A stretch of 5,173 bases of DNA, taken from contig CAJTPP010000004.1 of the NCBI GenBank assembly GCA_910578235.1, forward strand, positions 52,655-57,827, written 5' to 3'. How positions within the stretch are numbered: the stretch's first letter is position 1; every line of letters begins with the position of its first letter. Under the pieces are notes generated by a model. The model was not told the DNA's origin, made no database searches, and worked only from the letters and a program-made list of their open reading frames with translations. The DNA comes from an uncultured Clostridia bacterium. Its GTDB lineage: Bacteria > Bacillota > Clostridia > UBA1381. The position numbers and the translations under genes were made by a program. This document shows, piece after piece, positions 1 to 5,173 of this stretch.

Positions 1-904
1 GATCAAGTTCTATTGAACTGCCAAGTCCGTAAGGTTCAAAACGATTGTTCAGCAGAATAAATATCGGTCTGGAAACATCGTTCATAATAATATCGTGGAT
101 ATTTATATGTGATATATTGCCGCCCTCGCTGCACTCTATCTTAATACCTTCGCGCCATACATTTTTCATAAAACAGTGTGATATATAAACATTTGATATT
201 GAACCGATAGATTTAAGACCAATTCGTATGGCGGCACAAATAGATGAAAACGTGCAGTTGGATATATGAACGTCATTTACCGGCAGGCCGCTTGATTGCA
301 GGCACAGGTTGTCATCAGTGCCCTGTATAGAACAGCCTGATACAAAAACATGCGAGCAGCCATCAAAATCAAGACCGTCTCCGTTGTAATTCTTATCATT
401 TTTAATATCAATATTGCTGACAAAGATTCTGCTGCTGTCAAGAAAGGCAGTAGTCCAGGATGCGGAGTTATATAAATGCAAATCATGCAGTCGTATGTTT
501 CTGCAATTTAAAAATCTAATCATCATAGGACGGTATATACTTCCTTTGTTAGGGAAGAATTCTGCGTTACCATTGATAATTCCGTGACCGCATAGCTCTA
601 TATTTTCAGCATTTTCGGCGAATATGAAGCAGAGGTCAAGCTCTTTTTCGTTACGATAACGATTATGGTGCGTATCGCGGGTATAGCGGCTTATATCAGA
701 AATGGCTGTAAGACTGGCGGAACTGTCAATTTCCATGGTAATGTTGGATTTAAGATATATAGTTCCTGAAATGAAATGACCATCCTTCAGAATAACGCGT
801 CCGCCTCCGGAATTAAAAGCATTATCTATCGCATTTTGTATTGCGTTTGTATCATCATGTATTCCGTCTGCGGCAGCGCCGTATGATTTGGGGTTAAAAA
901 GCAT
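1..904 (-). CDS. GH28 polygalacturonase-like glycoside hydrolase, intracellular (3' end outside window)
   Basis: The first 301 codons of a right-handed beta-helix enzyme are open to the window edge. The start (SYGAAADG then DDT-AIQ-AID, residues 7-27) is the usual first coil of pectinase-type helices. GH28 signatures follow: GHGIING at 106-112, W150 in an NSASWTT stretch, NGDGLD at 174-179 and TDD at 196-198. By family knowledge D176, D197 and D198 match the catalytic aspartates, so hydrolysis of a uronic-acid or rhamnogalacturonan-type glycan is likely. The usual His-bearing GHG after the DD pair is replaced by ICAAIRIG (222-229), and the usual RIK is KIE (255-257), so the exact substrate is open. 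There is no signal peptide or membrane segment, which suggests a cytoplasmic enzyme acting on imported oligosaccharides. The ATG has AAAGGAGA about 8 bases upstream. The gene follows manA by 18 bp and should be cotranscribed with it. Typical family length is 400-500 residues, so about a third is missing. Confidence 0.88.
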   Translation of the reverse strand, partial: MLFNPKSYGAAADGIHDDTNAIQNAIDNAFNSGGGRVILKDGHFISGTIYLKSNITMEIDSSASLTAISDISRYTRDTHHNRYRNEKELDLCFIFAENAENIELCGHGIINGNAEFFPNKGSIYRPMMIRFLNCRNIRLHDLHLYNSASWTTAFLDSSRIFVSNIDIKNDKNYNGDGLDFDGCSHVFVSGCSIQGTDDNLCLQSSGLPVNDVHISNCTFSSICAAIRIGLKSIGSISNVYISHCFMKNVWREGIKIECSEGGNISHINIHDIIMNDVSRPIFILLNNRFEPYGLGSSIELD

Positions 905-907
905 TAT

Positions 908-920
908 AAAAATCTCCTTT
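908..920 (-). promoter_or_regulatory. Ribosome binding site of the GH28 gene in the manA-GH28 gap
   Basis: On the minus strand the 18-bp gap after the manA stop contains AAAAGGAGA, with its GGAG core about 9 bases before the ATG at 904. No promoter or terminator fits in the gap, so the downstream gene depends on read-through from manA and on its own translation start. Confidence 0.75.
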
Positions 921-922
921 TA

Positions 923-1861
923 TTACACATAAGATAAAATAAACTCAAAATTTCCTTCAAGCGTATACTTGCTTTTTTGTGCCGGAACAAATATACTGTC
1001 ACCTTTGCAAAGCTCCATTTCTTTATCATTAAAGGTTAAGCTGCCATGACCGTCAAGAACAATTATGGACTGGAAACATTTTTCATTCGCGTCAAGCATA
1101 AGCTTATTTATGCATGCAAGATGCTTTACCGTGAAATATTTGCAGGATGCGAGTGTATTTTTGTTCGGTCTTATATACTCGGGCGACGGACTGAGAATTG
1201 AAACTTCGGCTGCCTTATCGACATGCAGAGGACGCGCTTTACCGTCTGCTCCGATACGGTTGTAGTCATAAACGCGGTATGTCGTGTTGGAATTCTGTTG
1301 TATTTCACATATTACTATGCCGCCGCATATTGCGTGTATAGTTCCGGCAGGAATAAAAAACACGTCTCCTTTATGTACGGGGACTTTATTTAGTATATCT
1401 AAAACTGTATTGTCAGATATCCGTTTCAGGAATTCTTCTTTTGTGACCGTGCGGTTTAAGCCGTAGTATAAAAAAGCGCTGTCAGAACAATCGGCAATAT
1501 ACCACATTTCTGTTTTCCCGTATTCTCCCTCGTGCCGGAGAGCGTATTCATCATCAGGATGCACCTGGATGGATAAGTTTTCCTTAGCGTCTATCAGTTT
1601 TATCAAAATAGGAAAGAAGTCAAATGCTTTAGCGTTTTCGCCTATAATATCAATTCCGTTTTCAGATATATATTCAGGCAGTGTTTTTCCCTGAAAAGCG
1701 CCATCGGCTATTATGCTTGCGCCGTCCGGATGCGTTGAAAGTTCCCAGCTTTCGGCAGCCCTTTCTAATGTTGTATGTTTGCCGAAGTTATCTATCAGTT
1801 TTCTGCCGCCCCAGATATAATCCTTGATTATGGGTGTCAGCTTTACAGGTGATAAATCCAT
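923..1861 (-). CDS. manA: Mannose-6-phosphate isomerase, class I (cupin, zinc-dependent)
   Basis: This 312-residue protein interconverts mannose 6-phosphate and fructose 6-phosphate in the cytoplasm. The length matches the short Bacillota form of the class I enzyme (B. subtilis ManA/GmuF type). The family pattern is complete: KDYIWGG at 13-19, ESWELS at 37-42, SIQVHPDDEYA at 97-107, EMWY at 118-121, PAGTIHAICGG at 171-181 and YRVYDYNR at 195-202. By homology Q99, H101, E118 and H176 bind the zinc and R196 is the active-site arginine. A second small cupin-like lobe covers about 240-312. The ATG is set by GGAGG 9 bases upstream. The gene is first in an operon with the GH28 gene, behind its own promoter. 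Its presence suggests that mannose is released from the glycan, or that the enzyme serves a related aldose phosphate; the sequence cannot decide between these. Confidence 0.95.
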   Translation of the reverse strand: MDLSPVKLTPIIKDYIWGGRKLIDNFGKHTTLERAAESWELSTHPDGASIIADGAFQGKTLPEYISENGIDIIGENAKAFDFFPILIKLIDAKENLSIQVHPDDEYALRHEGEYGKTEMWYIADCSDSAFLYYGLNRTVTKEEFLKRISDNTVLDILNKVPVHKGDVFFIPAGTIHAICGGIVICEIQQNSNTTYRVYDYNRIGADGKARPLHVDKAAEVSILSPSPEYIRPNKNTLASCKYFTVKHLACINKLMLDANEKCFQSIIVLDGHGSLTFNDKEMELCKGDSIFVPAQKSKYTLEGNFEFILSYV

Positions 1862-1870
1862 CTTATTTAA

Positions 1871-1875
1871 CCTCC
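1871..1875 (-). promoter_or_regulatory. Ribosome binding site of manA
   Basis: GGAGG on the minus strand lies 9 bases before the ATG at 1861-1859 and supports this start. Confidence 0.8.
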
Positions 1876-1897
1876 AAAAATATGTTTTCTCATGTCG

Positions 1898-1925
1898 ATT
1901 ATAGCATTAGATATTTTGGTGTGAA
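1898..1925 (-). promoter_or_regulatory. Sigma-A type promoter of the manA-GH28 operon
   Basis: On the minus strand a -35 box TTCACA (1925-1920, five of six consensus bases) is followed after 16 bp by a perfect -10 box TATAAT (1903-1898). TGC directly before the -10 makes it an extended -10 promoter. Transcription should begin near 1891, giving a leader of about 30 bases that has room only for the ribosome binding site. The DNA upstream (about 1926-2000) is very AT-rich and could hold activator sites; it contains the weak inverted pair AAATAT (1931-1936) and ATATTT (1952-1957). I see no riboswitch. Confidence 0.75.
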
Positions 1926-2003
1926 AGCTGAAATATTAACGGTTTTATATGATATTTAAAGATGTATATATTGTTATAATTAAAATGCAGAGTTAAAAAT
2001 CAA

Positions 2004-2043
2004 ACAAAAAACTCCGTCAGCTGTTGAATTCGCTGACGGAGTT
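2004..2043 (-). terminator. Intrinsic terminator of the AraC-family regulator gene
   Basis: Read on the minus strand, AACTCCGTCAGC (2043-2032) pairs perfectly with GCTGACGGAGTT (2021-2010) as a 12-bp stem with a 10-base loop. A run of T residues, broken by single G residues, follows. The hairpin begins 8 bases after the regulator's stop codon. It separates regulator transcription from the manA promoter about 80 bp downstream, so manA-GH28 is an independent transcription unit. Confidence 0.92.
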
Positions 2044-2051
2044 GAAAGATC

Positions 2052-4346
2052 TTAAATTTTTTCAGGATTAAAGTCAGTACCTATATATTTTTTTCTGAAT
2101 TGTTCAGGAGTATAACCTGTATATTTTTTAAAGGCGGTATAGAAATAGCTTCCTGAACTCATTCCTGTCTGCTGGCTGATTGTCTGCGCGGTCAGATTTG
2201 TTTCTATAAGCAGACGGCATACCTCGCTGAAACGTTTTTTAGTAATGTAGTCGGATATTGAAATTCCTTTAATCTGTTTAAATATATTGCGCGTATAATT
2301 GGCGCTTTTATTCACATAAGAAGCTATAACATGTATAGACAAATTAGGATCAGTATAGTTTTCATCAATATATTTTTCTATATTATTTGCTATTACGTTA
2401 TATTTTGTACTTGAGGAAGCATCATCTTCAACCATCGCGTTGCTGCATTTTGTCTGTATGATGGGAAGTAAGGCATCAATGGTTTCTATCTTTGTTAAAT
2501 CATCAGCAATGGTATCTCTGTCATTACCTCCTGAATTTGGCGTGTACATGTCAATTGTCATAATAAGCATACATGAATATACTGTTATATACATATACGG
2601 CATAACTGAAAGATGTTGTATAAACTTTGTTGCGGCAATCGTGACTGCCTCGTCATTCCTTGACTTTACAGCATTAATGATATCCTTTTCCAGTTCATGT
2701 GGATAGGCAATGTCTGAATCTTTAATAGTATTTCGGAGTGAAGAATAGCTTATTATACTGTTGTGTCCTTTAATAAGCCTGTATTGTATTGCGTATTCGG
2801 CATTGCGGTATGATTGTGATATATTATCAATATCGTGTATTACTGTATCGTATGATGCGGTAGCGGTAATAGAAAATATACTGTTTATATATTTCTGAAT
2901 TTGCGTAATAATTTGTGTATCAAAATTACCGCTTCTATGATTTACAATAAAAGCTATGTCATATTCTCCGCCAAAAGATGTTGAATACGAAAGCATTTCA
3001 TGATTGGTCATAATTTCTGTGGCAACATTCGCGATACCGTATTGTATAAGTCCTATGTCGCTTTGTTTTATTTTCTTGGTGTTATCCAAACGGAACAGAA
3101 TAATAGTGGTGTATGTATACGGGAATTTTATATTGTATTCGGCAAGGGTATCCAGATCAAAATTGTACGCTCCGCTTATAATGTTGTATACAAGCTCGTT
3201 TCGTTTTGAATTTGTATACAGCATTTCAGTGGTCTGCATTGCGTCATATTTTGTTTTTATGTCGGAAAGGTTTTTTGAAATCTGTTTTAAATCCTCATCG
3301 GTTCCTGTTTCAGCGTTGCCGTCATCAATATTCAAGATATTACCAATACTCTGACGCAGTCTTTTGAACGGACGGTATATTGACGCGCTCAATCTTATGC
3401 TGCTTGCAAACAGAAGGAATATCAGTATAATTCCAAACAGCAGTATAAATATAAATTGCAGGGCAAATGAGCTGATAATATCAGAACGGTGAATTTCACT
3501 TATGTAAAATGTATTCATGGTTTGTGCCGTGCGGTAAAAATACACCTTTCCTCTATATTTTAAAGTGCCGCTCGGATCATTCTGTGACAACAATTTACGG
3601 TATACTTTGTCATTTGACATATCCGCTCCGAAAAGAGCTTCATCAGTAGATGAAATAACAATTCCGTCCGAATTAAGGATTGTCATGGATTGATTAGTAT
3701 GCGTTAAAGGAATGTTTACAAATGAATTAAAGCTGTCAGAATCTATAAATACAGCCATTGCTCTGTTGTTATCAAGCTTATAAATAGATGCAAGCATACG
3801 TTTTTCTACTATTTTATTAGTAGCGTATTCATCTTCAAATTTCAGTACCATAGGTTTGTTTATTGTGTATTTATGAGCGGTTCTTATATATTCAAGAAGC
3901 TCTTTGTCAGGAAAGTCCTCGCTTGAATATACAGGATTATCGCCTGTATATATTATATCGTTTGACAGATTGAAAAGATATACTTTATCAATAGCGTCAA
4001 AACTATTCTGAATGGTCGAGATAGCATGTGTTATCTGAAGAGACAATAACGGGGAGTAAGGCTTTGAAAGAGCGTCCTGAATAGTTTTGTTATTCTCAAA
4101 GGTATCGGTTATTGAGTAATTTATATTTCTAAGTATGGAATCTGAAGTGTTTTCAGCCTGTACAAGCATTTTCTGTTCAGCGTCTGTCAGCTGTTTTATT
4201 GCTGCGTTGGACATTAAAACAGTAGTAATGATTGAAAAAGTAAAAAATAATGCGCATGCAATTATTGTATATGTAATCACTGTATTTTTAAACAGCTTGT
4301 TGGATTTTATCTGGGTGTAATATTCCTTTGTGTTAAAAAATTTCAA
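2052..4346 (-). CDS. Membrane-anchored AraC-family transcriptional regulator with extracellular sensor domain
   Basis: A 764-residue one-component regulator. In order: a basic N-terminus; membrane segment 1 at about 22-45; an extracellular sensor of about 245 residues (46-290, likely Cache-like); membrane segment 2 at about 294-316; a HAMP-like linker to about 370; a cytoplasmic YesN-like middle region with SYRNAEYAIQYR at 512-523; and a C-terminal AraC/XylS DNA-binding domain at about 647-757 with two helix-turn-helix units (about 668-690 and 718-741) ending in the typical GYTPEQFRKKY. B. subtilis YesS/RhgR and YtdP share this plan and size, and YesS/RhgR controls rhamnogalacturonan genes. 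The start is TTG (4346-4344), directly after an in-frame TGA and preceded by AGAGGTG; the next ATG (codon 45) would remove membrane segment 1. The likely role, by context, is activation of the divergent importer operon and perhaps of manA-GH28. The ligand is unknown. Confidence 0.93.
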   Translation of the reverse strand: MKFFNTKEYYTQIKSNKLFKNTVITYTIIACALFFTFSIITTVLMSNAAIKQLTDAEQKMLVQAENTSDSILRNINYSITDTFENNKTIQDALSKPYSPLLSLQITHAISTIQNSFDAIDKVYLFNLSNDIIYTGDNPVYSSEDFPDKELLEYIRTAHKYTINKPMVLKFEDEYATNKIVEKRMLASIYKLDNNRAMAVFIDSDSFNSFVNIPLTHTNQSMTILNSDGIVISSTDEALFGADMSNDKVYRKLLSQNDPSGTLKYRGKVYFYRTAQTMNTFYISEIHRSDIISSFALQFIFILLFGIILIFLLFASSIRLSASIYRPFKRLRQSIGNILNIDDGNAETGTDEDLKQISKNLSDIKTKYDAMQTTEMLYTNSKRNELVYNIISGAYNFDLDTLAEYNIKFPYTYTTIILFRLDNTKKIKQSDIGLIQYGIANVATEIMTNHEMLSYSTSFGGEYDIAFIVNHRSGNFDTQIITQIQKYINSIFSITATASYDTVIHDIDNISQSYRNAEYAIQYRLIKGHNSIISYSSLRNTIKDSDIAYPHELEKDIINAVKSRNDEAVTIAATKFIQHLSVMPYMYITVYSCMLIMTIDMYTPNSGGNDRDTIADDLTKIETIDALLPIIQTKCSNAMVEDDASSSTKYNVIANNIEKYIDENYTDPNLSIHVIASYVNKSANYTRNIFKQIKGISISDYITKKRFSEVCRLLIETNLTAQTISQQTGMSSGSYFYTAFKKYTGYTPEQFRKKYIGTDFNPEKI

Positions 4347-4352
4347 TCAGAA

Positions 4353-4359
4353 CACCTCT
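4353..4359 (-). promoter_or_regulatory. Ribosome binding site that decides the TTG start of the regulator
   Basis: AGAGGTG on the minus strand lies 6 bases before the TTG at 4346. Because an in-frame TGA sits immediately upstream of the TTG and no other start codon occurs before membrane segment 1, this site fixes the start. Confidence 0.75.
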
Positions 4360-4385
4360 TTCATTATACTATATATCATTAAATT

Positions 4386-4414
4386 ATTATAACATTTCAC
4401 AGTGTAAATGTCAA
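4386..4414 (-). promoter_or_regulatory. Perfect-consensus sigma-A promoter of the regulator gene
   Basis: On the minus strand TTGACA (4414-4409), a 17-bp spacer and TATAAT (4391-4386) match the consensus at all twelve positions. TGT just before the -10 also gives an extended -10 element. Transcription should start near 4379, about 33 bases before the TTG codon. An inverted pair ACATTT/AAATGT (4392-4397 and 4406-4411) fills the spacer edges and overlaps the -35, so a bound protein there could restrain this otherwise very strong promoter. Confidence 0.85.
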
Positions 4415-4429
4415 TAAGAGGGTTTTGTT

Positions 4430-4451
4430 TTTGCATTGTGCACAAATCAAA
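4430..4451. promoter_or_regulatory. Palindromic candidate operator between the divergent promoters
   Basis: A perfect 10-bp palindrome TTGTGCACAA (4436-4445) is flanked symmetrically by TTTG (4430-4433) and CAAA (4448-4451), giving 18 of 22 symmetric positions. TTTT (4423-4426) and AAAA (4455-4458) continue the symmetry. It is centred about 61 bp upstream of the regulator's predicted start point and about 130 bp upstream of the permease start point. The dimeric protein that might bind it is not identifiable; it does not match the CcpA catabolite site well. Confidence 0.5.
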
Positions 4452-4483
4452 GTGAAAAGCAATAAAAAAAGCTATGTTTTTGC

Positions 4484-4531
4484 TGTAAATTTCTGATATT
4501 GTAAAAAAACAAATAAAAATAGAAATTTACA
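4484..4531. repeat. 11-bp inverted repeat upstream of the permease promoter, candidate activator site
   Basis: TGTAAATTTCT (4484-4494) and AGAAATTTACA (4521-4531) are perfect reverse complements separated by 26 bp. The right arm ends 3 bases before the -35 box, where an AraC-type activator would contact RNA polymerase. It lies upstream of transcription, so it would act as DNA rather than as an RNA hairpin. Because the region is so AT-rich, a chance repeat of this length is not excluded. Confidence 0.5.
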
Positions 4532-4534
4532 AAG

Positions 4535-4563
4535 TTGAAACAAGGCCTTTTATACTGTATAGT
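4535..4563 (+). promoter_or_regulatory. Sigma-A type promoter of the ABC permease operon
   Basis: TTGAAA (4535-4540), a 17-bp spacer and TATAGT (4558-4563) each differ from consensus at one position. The start point should be near 4570, leaving a leader of about 34 bases. The DNA just upstream (4501-4533) is nearly all A and T and could act as an UP element. The slightly weaker boxes, compared with the regulator's own promoter, fit an activator-dependent promoter. Confidence 0.75.
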
Positions 4564-4586
4564 TAAATTAACAAAAAAAATTTAAC
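4562..4586. repeat. 8-bp inverted repeat around the permease transcription start
   Basis: GTTAAATT (4562-4569) and AATTTAAC (4579-4586) are perfect reverse complements 9 bp apart, spanning the end of the -10 box and the predicted start point. The left arm is also part of the odd palindrome GTTAAATTAAC (4562-4572). A repressor site is possible, but the AT-rich composition makes this a weak call. Confidence 0.35.
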
Positions 4587-4588
4587 GT

Positions 4589-4596
4589 GGAGGTGA
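4589..4596 (+). promoter_or_regulatory. Strong ribosome binding site of the permease gene
   Basis: GGAGGTGA is an eight-base match to the 16S rRNA 3' end and sits 7 bases before the GTG at 4604. It identifies this non-ATG codon as the start and should compensate for it. Confidence 0.85.
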
Positions 4597-4603
4597 CTTT
4601 GCT

Positions 4604-5173
4604 GTGAAAACATTACCAGCAAAAACAAATGCCGGGGAAAAGAGAAAAAGGTCAGTAAACAGAAGTTTAAAGCCGTCATTTCTTCAGGACGTAAAAAGAA
4701 ATCCGTGGTTATATCTGTTATGTCTGCCGGCAATACTATTTTTTATAATTTTTTCGTACATACCTATGGCGGGACTTTATATCGCCTTTGTTGATTACAG
4801 ACCGCTCAAGGGCATTTGGGGAAGCGCATTTGTAGGATTTGAAAATTTTAAAGCTTTTTTTGCGACAAATAACTGGATAACAGTTACGTCAAATACTCTG
4901 TTATTGAATGTTTTGTTTATTGCCGCTACAACTGTAACATCGGCTATAGCTATTATGCTTGCAGAAATATCCAATAAGTGGTTAAAGAAGATAGCGCAGT
5001 CGATTGTTATATTGCCCCACTTTATGTCGTGGACAATTGTTTCAATGCTGTCGGTAGCCCTGTTGTCCGCGAACGGCGTTATAAATCAGCTGATTACGGC
5101 TGTAGGCGGAAAAACGATTGAATTTTATAATACTGCTTCCGTATGGCCCGCAATTCTCGTGTTTCTTAAAGTA
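4604..5173 (+). CDS. Carbohydrate ABC transporter permease, LplB/YteP type (3' end outside window)
   Basis: The first 190 codons of an inner-membrane permease subunit of a binding-protein-dependent sugar importer (MalF-like half; COG4209 LplB family). A 30-residue basic cytoplasmic start (KRKRSVNR at 13-20) is followed by the family signature: FSYIPMAGLYIAFVDY at 50-65, then GIWGSAFVGFENF at 70-82. Membrane segments lie at about 34-54, 98-120 and 132-156, with a fourth beginning near 178. The EAA loop that contacts the ATPase should lie past the window edge; members are usually about 300 residues. GTG is the start, fixed by the ribosome binding site; the next ATG is codon 55, inside the signature. 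Such permeases usually precede a second permease and a lipoprotein binding protein, and share a general sugar ATPase encoded elsewhere. Related systems import plant-wall oligosaccharides. Divergence from the AraC-type regulator supports control by it. Confidence 0.92.
   Translation, partial: MKTLPAKTNAGEKRKRSVNRSLKPSFLQDVKRNPWLYLLCLPAILFFIIFSYIPMAGLYIAFVDYRPLKGIWGSAFVGFENFKAFFATNNWITVTSNTLLLNVLFIAATTVTSAIAIMLAEISNKWLKKIAQSIVILPHFMSWTIVSMLSVALLSANGVINQLITAVGGKTIEFYNTASVWPAILVFLKV

Noticed and set aside
277..486. Minus-strand open frame of 69 codons in the GH28 region
   Set aside because: It is out of frame with the GH28 gene, whose motifs run continuously through this stretch.
1975..1980. Plus-strand TGTTATAAT (extended -10) that could drive an RNA antisense to the regulator
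   Set aside because: There is no recognisable -35 at the proper distance and the surrounding DNA is so AT-rich that such boxes arise by chance.
1926..2000. Possible riboswitch or small RNA upstream of manA
   Set aside because: It is upstream of the predicted start point, almost entirely A and T, and has no stable helices apart from the regulator's terminator.
2440..2706. Plus-strand open frame of 88 codons opposite the regulator gene
   Set aside because: It lies wholly within the regulator coding sequence, has no family pattern or ribosome binding site, and the regulator frame is unmistakable.
3004..3354. Plus-strand open frame of 116 codons opposite the regulator gene
   Set aside because: It is antisense to the middle of the regulator, has low-complexity hydrophobic content typical of reverse-frame translation, and has no start signals.
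4347..4364. Five-codon minus-strand mini-ORF (ATG AAA GAG GTG TTC TGA) ending just before the regulator's TTG, a possible leader peptide
   Set aside because: It has no ribosome binding site of its own, and the regulator's ribosome binding site lies inside it. It is most simply a by-product of the leader sequence, although it is in frame with the regulator.
4452..4468. TGAAAAGCAATAAA-like stretch as a CcpA catabolite-response site
   Set aside because: The central CG is GC and the right half does not match, so the resemblance is only to the TGAAA half.

Overview
The window (about 40% G+C or lower, AT-rich intergenic DNA, GGAGG-type ribosome binding sites, vegetative sigma-A/sigma-70 type promoters) looks like a Gram-positive Bacillota genome, most probably a gut- or soil-type Clostridia or Paenibacillus-like plant-glycan degrader. 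The genus cannot be fixed from this sequence. It holds part of a carbohydrate-utilisation locus with two complete genes, two genes cut by the window edges and two regulatory intergenic regions. No RNA gene, insertion sequence, CRISPR array or phage feature was found.

Layout. Bases 1-904 (minus) are the first 301 codons of a glycoside hydrolase family 28 (polygalacturonase-like) right-handed beta-helix enzyme with no signal peptide; its 3' end lies outside the window. Bases 923-1861 (minus) encode a class I mannose-6-phosphate isomerase (manA) that directly precedes the GH28 gene with an 18-bp gap, so the two form an operon. Bases 1862-2051 hold a near-consensus promoter for that operon and a strong intrinsic terminator for the next gene. 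Bases 2052-4346 (minus) encode a 764-residue membrane-anchored AraC-family regulator: two membrane segments around an extracellular sensor, then a cytoplasmic linker and a C-terminal double helix-turn-helix. It starts at a TTG codon. Bases 4347-4603 are a divergent control region with a perfect-consensus promoter for the regulator, a second promoter for the plus-strand gene, a dyad, an 11-bp inverted repeat next to a -35 box, and roughly phased A-tracts. Bases 4604-5173 (plus) are the first 190 codons of an LplB/YteP-type ABC sugar-transporter permease, which runs off the window.

How it fits together (inference). The membrane regulator senses a glycan signal outside the cell and activates the divergent importer operon, whose binding protein and second permease would lie beyond base 5173. 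Imported oligosaccharides are cut in the cytoplasm by the GH28-like enzyme, and ManA links mannose 6-phosphate, or a related sugar phosphate, to fructose 6-phosphate. The layout resembles the Bacillus subtilis yes/yte rhamnogalacturonan genes (RhgR/YesS-type regulator, YteP-type permease, intracellular enzymes). The manA partner and the altered substrate-binding residues of the GH28 protein suggest a substrate that is not plain homogalacturonan. This is best described as a recognisable glycan-utilisation locus with unusual details rather than a wholly new system.
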